The translations under genes and the position numbers were made by a program. The notes under the pieces were generated by a model. The model saw nothing but the letters and a program-made list of their open reading frames with translations, searched no databases and was not told the DNA's origin. DNA of 64,000 nucleotides, from assembly GCF_024679095.1 (NCBI RefSeq), contig NC_066544.1, forward strand, positions 3,118,283 through 3,182,282, read 5' to 3'. Below are positions 44,096 to 54,506 of the stretch, piece after piece. Source of the DNA: Eriocheir sinensis (taxonomy: Eukaryota; Arthropoda; Malacostraca; Decapoda; Varunidae). Position 1 is the stretch's first letter. Every line of letters begins with the position of its first letter.

Positions 44096-44270
44096 GGTGC
44101 CAGAAGTCTCTCCAAGAAATCCTTCAATAAGCTTTGGCATGTGTCCCCGAAGACCAAAGCTATGAAGCTGCTTTAAAATCCCATACCTCCATGTCGTGTC
44201 GTAGGCCTTCTCGAGGTCAAAGAAAATGCACACCAGTAGCATACCTTGACGCCACTTTGGGACTATATGG
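44096..44270 (-). mobile_element. Fragment of a different, Jockey-like LINE
   Basis: Minus-strand frame (44338-44093) with FFDLEKAYDTTWRYGILKQL and LRGHMPKLIEGFL. This is an RT palm motif (F-D-L-E-KAYDT-W) different from that of LINE-A (LDISKAFDRVW) and LINE-B (LDFQKAFDKVP). It abuts A5 without a tail, so it is a rearranged fragment. Confidence 0.7.
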
Positions 44271-44304
44271 GGTGGCCCTCTGGGGGCCCAGTTTGCCCGC
44301 TGGC

Positions 44305-44700
44305 TGGTAACGTACGTACGTACGTACGCACGCGCCACCCTCAGCGGGGTGTGGGGTGGGGTGTAGGGTGTTGGGGTGGAATGTAGGGGTTGTGGAGGAG
44401 GGTAGTAGTTTTTTTTTTAGGGGGTAAGGGGTAGGGATATATAGATTTCCATGGTTACGTACGTAGTGTGAGTTAAAAAAAAAAGTGACCGATAACTGCA
44501 AGCGGGATCGCGGGCGTGAGCGGGATCGCGTGCGTGGGCGTGCGGGGTGGGACGGGGAGCAGTTTTTTTCCTTTCCCCTTCCACTCACGGGCGTCGTGGT
44601 CGGAGATTTCAAAACTGCGCGCCAGCCAGCCAGTCAGCCAGCCAGCCATTCTCCCTCCCTCCCTCTTTCCCCTACTTTGACGGGTTGGTTGGTTCGAATG
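44305..44700. repeat. Simple and GC-rich repeats
   Basis: (CGTA)n at 44311-44330, G-rich GGGGTG runs at 44350-44400, GATCGCG(G/T)GCGTG repeats at 44505-44545, and CCAG(C/T) plus CCCT tetramers at 44618-44660. No gene. 44700-45490 is AT-rich with nothing identified. Confidence 0.8.
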
Positions 44701-45494
44701 TCATAAACCTACGTATATACGGAGAGGTGTGATCAGTAAATCGTCTTTCTTGCGTCATTTTTTTCGCGTCATCATTGTCCTTCCCGCTTTCCTCCCCTCT
44801 TCTGCCGCCTGGGCGGGTATAGGCGGTCATTGGCATTTAGCTGGGACGCTAGCGTCCCTTTGTTGTCTTAGGTATAAGAGATCACCCCACCAGAACGCAG
44901 GGATGGACGGGGAGGTGAGATCGATATAGTATGGATCGAGGGGACAATGACATTTTGTTTTCTAGCCCGCCAAGCGGACACTGTCATCGATTCGAACCCT
45001 TTTTTAAGGAATCTTTTTATTTTTCCATGTTTTTTTTTTCAGAGTCTGTACCATGTCCGTAGTATTTATATAAAGAATGATGATACGAAAAAAATAGAGT
45101 AAAATTGGGTTTTATGATTTTTTTTATTAATATATAGAAATAAAAAAATAGTGACATGTTATAATATTACCTAAGCCCGTGTTTCATTTTTATTTTGTTA
45201 AATTATTACTATCTTAACCTATTTTTTTTTGTCTGAAAAAAAAAATCAGACCTCTTACAATAATAATAATAATTCAAATACACTTAAATCCAGCCTAAGG
45301 AACCTAATACGGAAAAAAAACACGGTACGATAATTATTGTATAATAATAATTAAAATACACCTTAATCCAGCCTAAGGAACATAATACGAAATTATAAAC
45401 GGTACATAAGGAAATAGTGCGTCTTAATCCAAGCTAAAAGACCTAATAAATTATAAACGGTACACATAATAATGAAAATATATGAAACGTTCTT

Positions 45495-45662
45495 ATTTTT
45501 TCTTAATCCACACCACATTCCCATCTCCCTTGATCAAGGGGGGACAGTAACCACTCCTAGTCAACGAAAAGAATCCGGCCTGATCGGGCTCGAACCACTG
45601 CCCTGTCAGACCACGAAGCCTGGCAGAGCAGCGCTCTAACCCGTTGCGCTCCAAGCTAAAAG
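45495..45662 (-). mobile_element. tRNA-derived SINE
   Basis: Minus strand from 45660: an A-box region GGGTTAGAGCGCTGC, a B-box GGTTCGAGCCC (45598-45588), then the body GACTAGGAGTGGTTACTGT and CTTGATCAAGGGAGATGGGA shared with the SINEs at 7805 and 56063. The AC tail is missing. Confidence 0.8.
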
Positions 45663-45984
45663 TCATAATCCAAGCTAAAAGACCTAATAAATAAGAAATG
45701 GTACACATAATAATGAAAATATATAAAACGCGTCAAGAACGCTTCTTTTTGTTTAATCCAGACTATGACCTCCCCTACCACCATCACCACCACCCCTCAA
45801 AAAAATCCACACACAACACGTGTACATATATGAAAGAAATGCACCTTAATCCTTAAATTCAGCAATATCCAAATCCTCCATATTAAATACAGAAATACCA
45901 TGCCTTGAATCTATAGCTCCCAACGCTTCGTCCATATTGCAAGTCATCAAATATGAAGGATTAAATGATGAAGGGAGTGTATGT

Positions 45985-46060
45985 GAGTTCACAGGAAACT
46001 CGCTCGAACCGCCGCCCTGTCAGCCGTGAAGCCTGGCAGCGCAGCGCTCTAAGGGCAAGC
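45985..46060 (-). mobile_element. SINE head fragment
   Basis: Only the tRNA-like half is present: TTAGAGCGCTGCGCTGCCAGG and a B-box GGTTCGAGC on the minus strand, the same head as the SINE at 45495-45662. 46061-46931 shows nothing beyond CA-rich sequence. Confidence 0.65.
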
Positions 46061-46931
46061 AGTGTGCCTCAACCCCAGATCACCACACACGGGCAGAAAC
46101 ACCCAGAACAGCCACAAGACACATCACGCCAACACTCCCAAGGCCGCCAACCACGAGGGATCAAGGCAGGGCAAAGACAGGCTCACAGGGAAGGTTTTCC
46201 ACTTTACTCCAAAGCTCCAACCACGTACAACCACTAGTTTACAAGGCACAGTAAATCCAGGCACTTAGGGGCACAGACACGGCACTAAGCTCACAGAATC
46301 GGACAGAATTGGGCAGGGGCACGGAGCCAGCGGGGCAGTTAGCGGTGCACGTCGTCTCCAGGCAACCGCTGTTTCCTCTCTCCCTCTCTGCGGCGTGGCT
46401 CGTTTCCTCCTACCCGCCGCGATGCACCCCACGCCACCGGCCATCACACAGCCCTCTGCGCCCCAAACTAGCGCCCCCCACACAAACAACATAAATACAC
46501 CCAAAAAATACCCCCCTGGCGTAACAATACATTGACAGTCGTAACTGGGTACTCCTGTTAGTTTGATCTGTCACAGTTTCTAAATATTTATTTTTGACAT
46601 TTATAACACTGTCGTTACAATTACTGTATTCAACAAGCCGATCCTCCATCTCGATACTAGGCAACTCAGTCAACTGCTATCTGGCAACTACGAGTGAAGG
46701 GGCTGCTACAACCCTCTGGAAACTAACAAAAGGGCATAGAAAATCAAAGTCAGGGAGGAAAAGAACAGAAAAACACCTTGGTTCAAGGTGAAGTGTAAAA
46801 GTGTGCACTGTGAAGTGTCTGATTTAGGCGGGCAGTGAAGTTATTAGCCCAATTACCAGCCACCGTCACCGTCACTTCAAGTAACTAAATGCATGGTGTG
46901 AAGTATAGAAGTGTTGAGAAGGAGGATCTAA

Positions 46932-47336
46932 AGCCCCGTTCACACTGTGCCGACTCTGGGCCACGACAACCCAGCGACTTCTACATTTCACAAATCGGCT
47001 CCCACGCTCCAAGAATTTTTTGGCGTCTTGGTACGTTTCGGCTACCATAATTGCCGACTGTCTGGGACATTTGGCCAACTGGTTGGTAAAATGTCTGCGA
47101 CATGCTGCCAACTAGTCTCAAGACAAGTCTCAACGGTCAGTTTTTAAAATGGCGTCATGTCTACGACAACCACGAATCTGCCGACCGATTGGCCAACAGT
47201 CGCAGACGGTCTTGACGACAGTCTTCCAGGATTGTCTGTCAACTGGTTGGCCGACTAGCTGGCCAACAGTTGCCAAGGAGTTGGCCGCTGGTCTTCCTGA
47301 CGGTCTTCGCGACTTGGCGGCAGCCTTGCCGTTCCT
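46932..47336 (+). mobile_element. Inverted-repeat element X1, truncated by LINE-A7
   Basis: Left end AGCCCCGTTCACACTGTGCC preceded by TAA, and about 400 bases homologous to the left arm of X2 (51503 onward). Its last 60 bases (CTTGGCGGCAGCCTTGCC) are the complement of the X2 right half. The family is foldback-like, with long inverted arms. No right end remains after the LINE-A7 insertion. Confidence 0.75.
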
Positions 47337-48560
47337 TTTTTTTTTTTTTTTTTTTACATCAAAGGATGCGGCTCAAGGGCAACAAAAAGAGTACAAAAAG
47401 AAGCCCGCTACTCGCCACTCCCACAAAAGTAAAAAGTAAAGAGTAGTCAAAAGAGAGGTCAATTTCGGGAGGAGAGGTGTCCTGATACCCTCCCCTTGAA
47501 AGAGTTCAAGTCGTAGGTAGGAGGAAATACAGATGAAGGAACATTGTTCCAGAGTTTACCAGTGAAGACCTCTTCCTTACCTCTAATCCTTCTGCTTACT
47601 CTGTCAAACTGTTCTCTCCGTTGGGCTCCTCCGATCATAACCTTATATCTGTATCCTGTCCTATCGCTCCTGTACATCCTCTGGACCCACCGAAGAGGCG
47701 ATGCTTCTGGCATTTTGCTTCAGCTCGGTGGGACGACCTGAGGATATACTTTTCTTGTCCTTAAAAACTGTGCTTCTGTGCTGACACCCTGCCTGGTCAA
47801 ACTCTTTCGTCTCTGCCTATCAACATCTATCTTCCCTTCCTGCCTGTGCCTAAGAAGGGTGACCGTTCCAATCCCTCAAACTACCGCCCTATAGCTTTAC
47901 TTTCCTGTCTATCTAAAGCTTTTGAATCAATCCTTAACCGGAAGATTCAAATGCACCTTTCCACTTCTAACCTTCTATCTGATCGCCAGTATGGATTCCG
48001 CAAGGGGCGTTCTACTGGTGATCTCCTTGCTCTCTTAACTGACTCTTGGTCATCCTCTCTTAGCCGTTTCGGTGAAACTTTCTCTGTTGCCCTAGACATA
48101 TCGAAAGCCTTCGATAGAGTCTGGCACCAGTCTTTGCTTTCTAAACTGCCCTCTTTCGGATTCTATCCCTCTCTCTGTTCCTTTATCTCCAGTTTCCTTT
48201 CCGGCCGTTCTATCTCTGCGGTGGTAGACGGTCACTGCTCTTCCCCTAAACTTATCAACAGTGGCGTTCCAAAGGGCTCTCTGTCATATCACCCACTCTC
48301 TTCCTGTTATTCATCTATGATCTTCTTTCCATAACAAACTGTCCTGTCCACTCATACGCCGACGTCTCCACTCTGCATTATTCAACTTTCAATAAAAGAC
48401 CCTCTCAACAGGAAGTACACGACTCCAGACTGGAGGCTGCTGAACGCTTAACCTCAGACCTTGCTATCATTTCCGATTGGGGCAGAAGGAACCTTGTGTC
48501 CTTCAATGCCTCAAAAACTCAATTTTTCCACTATCAACTCGACACAATCTTCCAAACACC
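47337..48560. mobile_element. LINE-A7: insertion with 5' inversion
   Basis: 47337-47560 is the 3' end on the minus strand (T run, 3' [24 protein letters not shown]). At about 47561 the orientation flips. 47561-47752 is endonuclease on plus ([20 protein letters not shown] then SSDHNL), and after an internal deletion 47756-48560 is RT on plus (PIALLSCLSKAFESILNRKI, QYGFRKGRSTGDLL, DISKAFDRVWHQSLLSKL, SYADVS). The active site reads YADVS here. This 3'-minus/5'-plus structure is the signature of twin priming during target-primed reverse transcription. Confidence 0.85.
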
Positions 48561-49762
48561 TTCAGGCTTGCAGCCTCCCGTATACGTATATCTCACAGGG
48601 AGTAGCCTACCCCCGATTTTGCAGCTGTCTGACTGCCTCCTCCCTTAGATTATTAACAGGGCCTTGAATACTGCTTCATTCTTTATTTAACAGATGAACT
48701 GGGTTCACAGGGCTTTGTCTTGTGGATCATGGATGGAGGCAAAGTCACGTGGCAGTGTCTTGACGAATCCTCGCTTTCAACTCCTGGACTCCCTTTGCCA
48801 GCTTCTATTTAAGGTCATTCTAAAAGTTGAAACGCTCACACACTATGAATTGCTTAGGGTCAAACCGACCCTTCATTAAGGTGAATATTTTTTCCAGCGT
48901 CAGATTGTTGATATCCTTTGGAGGAGTTTGCAGCACAGTCACGTAAGGCAACAGTTTGTAAGTCATCGGTGATTGATTCTTAAGGAACGCTTGAGGCTGC
49001 CCCTCCTCAGGAATAGAGTTTGCACTAGCAAAAATGCAAAATCTTGCTCTGCAGTTGGTCCAGACTTCTGGCGTAGAGTCGAACGATGCAAAGCTTGGAG
49101 TAGCTGCTGTGGACTTCTTCTAACAAGAAGTGGTATTTTACCGATTTGAGTAACTAGAGCTTGACCTTGCTGTTGCATCACTCCATCTGCTGCTGGTTTC
49201 TTGACTCCTGACTGGCAATCTGTTGCTAGAGGAATTAGATTAGCTGGCCAGTTGTTGACATGGTGGCAGACTGTTTCTTCCTGGATCAGCTTGACAACAT
49301 CCTACACTGCACCAGAAAATCCATGTTGTATCTTGTGTGAGTAAGGCTGTAGACAGTGTAGAGAAACTCAGGGAGTCACAAATACTAGAATATCCTTGAC
49401 ATAGTGGATATATCAAATAAAAATCCTAGAGGAGTGGACCTATAAAAAGCCAGGCCCAGAGTACCATACATAGCCTGGCAAAGTACCTTTATTTATATAT
49501 TGTTGGAATCAATACTTGTGTTACAATACCTATCTCTTGAGTTCCAAAAACATGAATCCTAGTTTAATACAGAACAAGGGAAATGCTACTTTATAATAGT
49601 ATGTGGTTAGCTACCACAACATAACCCGTGTTAAATTCGTTTATAAATTTCTACAGATAAAATAGCACCAGTTTGTAGAATATTCTTGAAATTATTCTTT
49701 AAAGTTTATTATTGGGTGTGTGACAAGTTTACCAAATCAACCCTTGCTGTGCTTGTTTACAG
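48561..49762. other. Unassigned sequence upstream of the host exon
   Basis: No repeat family or coding region recognised. Probably intron of the gene represented at 49763, judging only by proximity. Confidence 0.4.
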
Positions 49763-49873
49763 ATCGGTGAGTTGGCTTTCCCAATCATTTGTGAACATGC
49801 CAACCACAGGGTGTTCACTGTGGCGGATGACCAGATGATTGAAGGCATGAAGCTTGTATTTGAGCGCATGAAG
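49763..49873 (+). CDS. Exon of a serine racemase/threonine dehydratase-like enzyme
   Basis: A 37-codon exon with consensus borders: acceptor TTGTTTACAG at 49753-49762 after a pyrimidine-rich stretch, and donor AAG|GTTAGT at 49874. It begins and ends in phase 0. The peptide contains ELAFPIICEH, then VFTVADDQMI and LVFERMK. In fold-type-II PLP enzymes of the serine racemase/threonine ammonia-lyase family the segment FPII..hVDDifTVt.deI....LvwERMK precedes the (V/L)xEPSGA motif. The match in order and spacing is good but short. The enzyme would interconvert or deaminate serine/threonine in the cytosol. No other exon of the gene was found in the window. Alternative: a retained fragment of a pseudogene. 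Confidence 0.65.
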
Positions 49874-50019
49874 GTTAGTTAAGCAAAAGTATTAAGTTAA
49901 GATATTGCATGAAAATTAGATATACTGAATGATATACAAAAATGCCTCCATGAATTAAACATTATATTTCCATGGGTTCTTACATTTCCATGGGTTTTGT
50001 ATATTTCCAGGGGATCTTT

Positions 50020-50600
50020 ATATTTTCATGGATTCTGTTAAGGTTTCACGGGTTCTGAAGGAATGCAAGGAGGTTCTAAGTGGCCCTCTAGGTAAGGTAA
50101 AGGTGGGTGCATTTGCTACAGCTGCACGTGGCTGCGGTGCTCATCCCTGAACCGTTGGTCCTTTGAGCCTGTGGTAGGTAAGAATCAATTACCCAGAGAC
50201 ATGGGGTTATGTGAAATCTGGGATTGCCGCAGTTTACCTTCCCCAGGTTTTCTCAGGTACCCATTTATTGACCAGCCTGAAAGGGAGGATGAATAACTTG
50301 GGTGAGCTGCACGCCGGCTGCCCAGGCTGGGATTTGAACCCAGGCCCTTGGAGTCGTAGCCAGCCACGCTGACCACTAGACCATTGAGACACCCTCTAGC
50401 TGACATGTTTACGATGTCAGTGATATATGATTTTGTACCTAGTTTGTGGAAAGTAGGTAATATGACACCAGTCCTCAAAAAGGGGGACAAGTCAGCCACT
50501 TCCAATTATCGTCCAATCAGCCTGACATCAATTGTAGGCAAGATGCTGGAGTCGATAGTAGCTAGGTGCATTTGGGATCATTCAGAGAGACACAGCTTAA
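50020..50600 (+). mobile_element. LINE-B2: CR1-like RT fragment split by a SINE
   Basis: Plus strand. KEVLSGPL (50068-50091) joins, after removal of the SINE and one CCCTCTAG, to ADMFTMSVIYDFVPSLWKVG (50400 onward), then TPVLKKGDKSATSNYRPISL, GKMLESIVA, ending at RHSL (50597) where the piggyBac-like element starts. This is the finger region of a CR1-group RT. Upstream to 49920 the sequence is AT-rich. Confidence 0.85.
50092..50391 (-). mobile_element. tRNA-derived SINE with target duplication
   Basis: 300 bases. Reading from 50391 on the minus strand: A-box TGGTCTAGTGG (fits TRGYNNANNNG), B-box GGGTTCAAATCCC (50342-50330), then a body of about 220 bases. Flanked by CCCTCTAG at 50084-50091 and 50392-50399. 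RNA polymerase III would start at the tRNA-like head. The body recurs at 8190-8350. Confidence 0.9.
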
Positions 50601-51495
50601 CCCCTAAAGGGTGGGTGACCGGTTTTTCCAGCTGCCAGGTTAAGGGCGGGTGACGGGTTTTTCCGGTCTGCCTTTTTCTACCATACTTTTGAAGTTTGCG
50701 TGGTGATTTATGAATCAGCGTGACTCCTAGGCTGCCACACAACTCCTCCGTACCATTTTCAGAGTTTCTGTGACAATGACAGTGGCAGAAGGAGATTTTT
50801 CTGTATCTTCCTCGTCTGATTCCATGCCCTAGTATCCATGGCCAGTGACCTCGACTCTTCATTAGCCTCCTCTTGCTCCCAAAAGAGCTCTCAGTGTGAG
50901 CGCAATTAGGAGGGAGCTGAAAGTGATTTTTTCAAGTTTAGAAAGTTGTGTTAGTGGTGAAGACAGTGACATCAACATCACTGAACTCCAACTTTTTAAC
51001 ATTAAAGCAGTGCTCCGTTATAGTGCAACTTCCCTTTGGTTGTCATCCTGTAGATCAATTTCATTATGGTGATGATGGAAGTGATACTGAGGCCCCTAGG
51101 GATGCATCCTACCACCTTTCAGGATTATCAAGTTCAGAATATGAGGTTAATGAAGGGGCTTTGCAGCAGGGTCGAGTGCGTGGAGGGGGAGGGACATTTG
51201 TTACACCGCGCCAACCACAACCTATGCAGCGCTGCAAACACAGGGTAGCCGCGAGCTATATGTTACGGCACTTCGTCACATCACCACGGAAACAGCACAT
51301 GACAGAGAGAATTCGGGTTTGTGGCAGATTGAAGAGGAAGGATGGATACAGCGAATGGTCTTAAATTTGAAGCTACTGACTTAGGGAGAGCCGTGAAATT
51401 GATAATGGAAAGTAACCAATTTTCAGGAAAATGTCAGAACATTGCTGTTCGGAGAGAACTTCCTTGACGTTATACCCCCGCCATTTAGGGGTTAA
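50597..51495. mobile_element. piggyBac-like element with TTAA ends
   Basis: Left end TTAACCCCTAAAGGGTGGG (50597), right end CCCCCGCCATTTAGGGGTTAA (to 51495). The ends are imperfect inverted repeats and both abut TTAA, the obligate piggyBac target. The interior has a 138-aa frame (50948-51364) that contains FGCHPVDQFHYGDDGSDTE and SSEYEVNEGALQQGRVR. A related acidic segment exists on minus at 59968-60290. No DDD catalytic domain is present, so this is a deleted, non-autonomous copy. TTAACCCCTAA recurs just outside the right end, which makes the exact outer boundary ambiguous. Confidence 0.65.
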
Positions 51496-51502
51496 CCCCT
51501 AA

Positions 51503-52794
51503 AGCCCCGTTCACATTGTGCCGACTCTGGGCCAAAACAACCCAGCGACTACTGCATTTGACAAGTCGGCTCCCACGTTCCAAGAATTTCTTGGCGTCTT
51601 GGTGTCGGCTACCATGATTGCCGACTGCCTAGGACATTCGGCCAACTAGTTGGCAGAATGTCTGCGGCATGCTGCCAACTAGTCTCAAGACGAGTCTCAA
51701 CGGTCAATTTTTGAAATGGCGCCATGTCTATGACAACCACGAATCTGCAGACCGATTGGCCGACGGTCTTGACGGTCTTGAAGTCATTCGTGACGACTGT
51801 CGGCTCAGAAATATTGGCTAACACTGCCGCCATCAAGAAATTTTTATTTTTATTTTGCAGTCACAAGCACAATAACAACTTCTGGGCATGGTTACGTTTC
51901 GCTGGCACAAACTTGGGAGGCACACAGTACGCACGCACTCCTTTTGCCTCGATCTCTCTCGTGTTGAATGACACAACTAGGGTTGCCACCCTGAGGTCAG
52001 AAAAATGTGGAATGCAACATCTCACTCTCCAATACGGAATGGATCCATATTTAAAGGAACGGGTGGCAACCCTAAAATTTATCGAGCATGCAATGAGTGA
52101 CAGCCGCAGCACGCTGCTGGTGGAGGCAAGAGGGAGGGGAGAGGGACGTCACGTCGCGTATTTTACACGTATTTTAGGACGAACCTTTGACAAATTTTAC
52201 GGGCTGGTTTTGTGATTAACCGAAAAATGCGCTCACTACAATTTTAAGATACTGAATTTTATCTGTTTGACCATTCAGATAACAAAATACCGTACGGAAC
52301 AAATGCTGTTCCGTATTGGTTCAAAACGGAACGATACATTTTATTCTCGAATACAGAGCGATTCCGTATTTTAAGGAATGGCAAGGCTGCCGCCAAGACT
52401 GTCGCCAAGACAGTCGGGAAGATCGCCAGGAAGACCGTCGGCCAACTCCTTGGCAACTGTCGGCCAGCTAGTCGGCCAACCAGTCGACAGTCGTCACGAA
52501 TGTCTCGAGACAAGCCAAGACTGTTGACGACACGATTGCCCCAGACCTCCTTCAGATTTCAACCGGAAGTGACGGTTGGTCCAGATTTTTGCCGACTCTT
52601 GTCTTGAAAGTTTAGCATGGAATACTTTTTTGCGCTACCCCTCACGACTCCAGACTCCCGTCACGACGTCGGCACAGCAGTCTCAAGACTTCTTTCAAGA
52701 CATGCCCGACCCTTTCACATCAACACCCAAGACCTCGTGTACCCTTGAGTCGTGGGTTGTCTTGGCCCAGAGTCGGCACAGTGTGAACGGGGCT
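51503..52794. mobile_element. Inverted-repeat element X2 (AGCCCC ends)
   Basis: 1,292 bases with inverted ends AGCCCCGTTCACA(T/C)TGTGCC, extending with lower similarity over about 300 bases. Flanked by TAA on the left and TTA on the right. A 3-base TWA target is typical of PIF/Harbinger-group transposases, which would mobilise it in trans. Arms are rich in GTCGGCCAACTAG-type palindromes. There is no transposase ORF in the middle (51840-52380). The 163-aa frame 51724-52215 has no recognisable motif and includes a smaller nested palindromic element. Confidence 0.75.
51980..52072. mobile_element. 93-base miniature inverted-repeat element in X2
   Basis: Ends GGGTTGCCACC and GGTGGCAACCC, perfect 11-base inverted repeats, each bordered by TA (51978-51979 and 52073-52074), the target of Tc1/mariner-type transposases. 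Confidence 0.6.
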
Positions 52795-52797
52795 TTA

Positions 52798-52912
52798 AGC
52801 CCCATTCACACCGTGCCGACTCTGGGCCACGACTACCCACGACTCTAGGGTACATGAGGTCTTGGGTGTTTGTGGGGTTCTTGAAAAGGTCTGGACTTCT
52901 GAAGATCTCGAT
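52798..52912. mobile_element. X3: terminal fragment of the X family, head-to-head with X2
   Basis: AGCCCCATTCACACCGTGCC and the following ~110 bases match the complement of the X2 right end, with only TTA between the two. Loses similarity at about 52912. 52913-53110 holds nothing recognised. Confidence 0.75.
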
Positions 52913-53113
52913 GTATTCTCAGCAACAAAACATAGAAAATAAAATATCTGAAAAATTTAGTTCTCAGACTCACAGCCCCTTCTCGTCTCTTAGGATAAGC
53001 AAAGACCAGTTGAACCTGCTCTTAAGTTTATTCAATACAACAAGGAAAACTCTGCTGGAAACATAACACCGTGAGCCAAGCCAGTCTGCCATAAGACTTC
53101 CTGGCAAGACTTA

Positions 53114-54503
53114 AGCCCCAAATACACTGCCGAATTTTGGCCACGAACTTGACGCCGAATCAGTTCGTGAAAAAAATCGGCGACTGGTTCGCCGACATGA
53201 CCAAGATTCTTACAGTTCGTGACCGTTCGGCGACATGTCGGCGAATGCTAAAGACAATTCGGGGACAGCTCGGAGACATGTCGCCGACTATTCGGCGTCC
53301 ATGTCGCCTAGCTCAAAATCTGAAATTTTAACGTTTTTTTTGTCGCGGAATAACTGGCGACAAGTCTCCGAATTGTCTTCGCATGTCCCCGAAGTGTCGG
53401 CGACATGTCGGGGACAATTCTCCGACAGTGCCAAGATTTCTGACAGCTGATCATCTGATGCCCATGTGGCATATAAGAGCACGGGAATCCGCGCGTACCT
53501 CATGAACTACTACAACGCCCGGGGAGCAGTGGCCTGACAGGACAGAATTGTGGGCGAGTAAATACCATGTGTGGTAATGTGTGATAATATGTATGATAGT
53601 ATGTGTAATAAAATGTATAAATGTGACTTGTTTTTGTTTTGCTCTCCTACAAATATTTTAGAATGAATGAATGTTAACGTAATATCAGTAAACAAACCAG
53701 TAACTTAAAGAAGAAATAAATCTAAATAACTGAAAATGAAACAAAGGTTAAATAATGGGAGAATAATGATATTAAGAAATAAATAAAGTAATAAACAGTA
53801 AATTAATTATGAAATAAATGAAAATGTTAGTTCCATACCTATTTTATATATTCATGATTCTTCTTGTTTTTCATATTTTCTTGTTTACTATTTATTATTA
53901 TAGTATTATTTTATTCCGTATATATATATATATATATACACACATAGTTAGATAGATAGATAGATAGATAGATACAGATATAGATAGATAGCTAGATAGA
54001 TAGATAGATAGAAAGATAATACATAAATAGATAGATAGATAGATAGACCCCCGTGTACACCTCCCACCGCGACCCGTTTGCCGTGTCGTGATTAATTCGC
54101 CGAATATTCGGGGACATGTCCCCGAATAGTCTTGGCCATTCAGCGACATGTCGGCGACAAATTTGCCAATAAAATTTAAATTTCAACGGTCAAAATTCGG
54201 CAATAATTCGCCGAACACCACGAATCGGACGCCGAATTGTCTGCGATATGTCGGCGACATTTCGGCGACAATTCGGCGTCCATTTTGCATTCGTGCACAT
54301 TCGGCGAACGGCCGCGAATTTTTCATGCAACATGAAACTTTCGTGGCGGTCGTGACCAACTGTCAAAAGTCGCGTGGTGGACGCAGACAGGTCCCCGAAC
54401 GGCCAAGAACAGGCAAGAAAGATGCCGAACTTTTTCACGACACAGGATGACTTGCATATTCGCGCACACTCGTGAGCCAAAATTCGGCAGCGTATTTGGG
54501 GCT
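53114..54503. mobile_element. Inverted-repeat element Y (AGCCCCAAATAC ends)
   Basis: 1,390 bases. Left AGCCCCAAATACACTGCCG and right complement AGCCCCAAATACGCTGCCG match at 18 of 19, followed by AATTTTGGC on both sides. The target duplication TTA is exact (53111-53113 and 54504-54506). Arms contain many CGGCGACATGTCGGCGAC palindromes, and the AT-rich core has TA and GATA arrays (53919-54050). No transposase. Its ends share AGCCCC......ACTG..CCGA with X, so X and Y are probably sister families. Confidence 0.85.
53918..54050 (+). repeat. (TA)n and (GATA)n microsatellites
   Basis: TA array at 53919-53937, then GATA units with a few interruptions at 53949-54047, in the core of element Y. Confidence 0.95.
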
Positions 54504-54506
54504 TTA

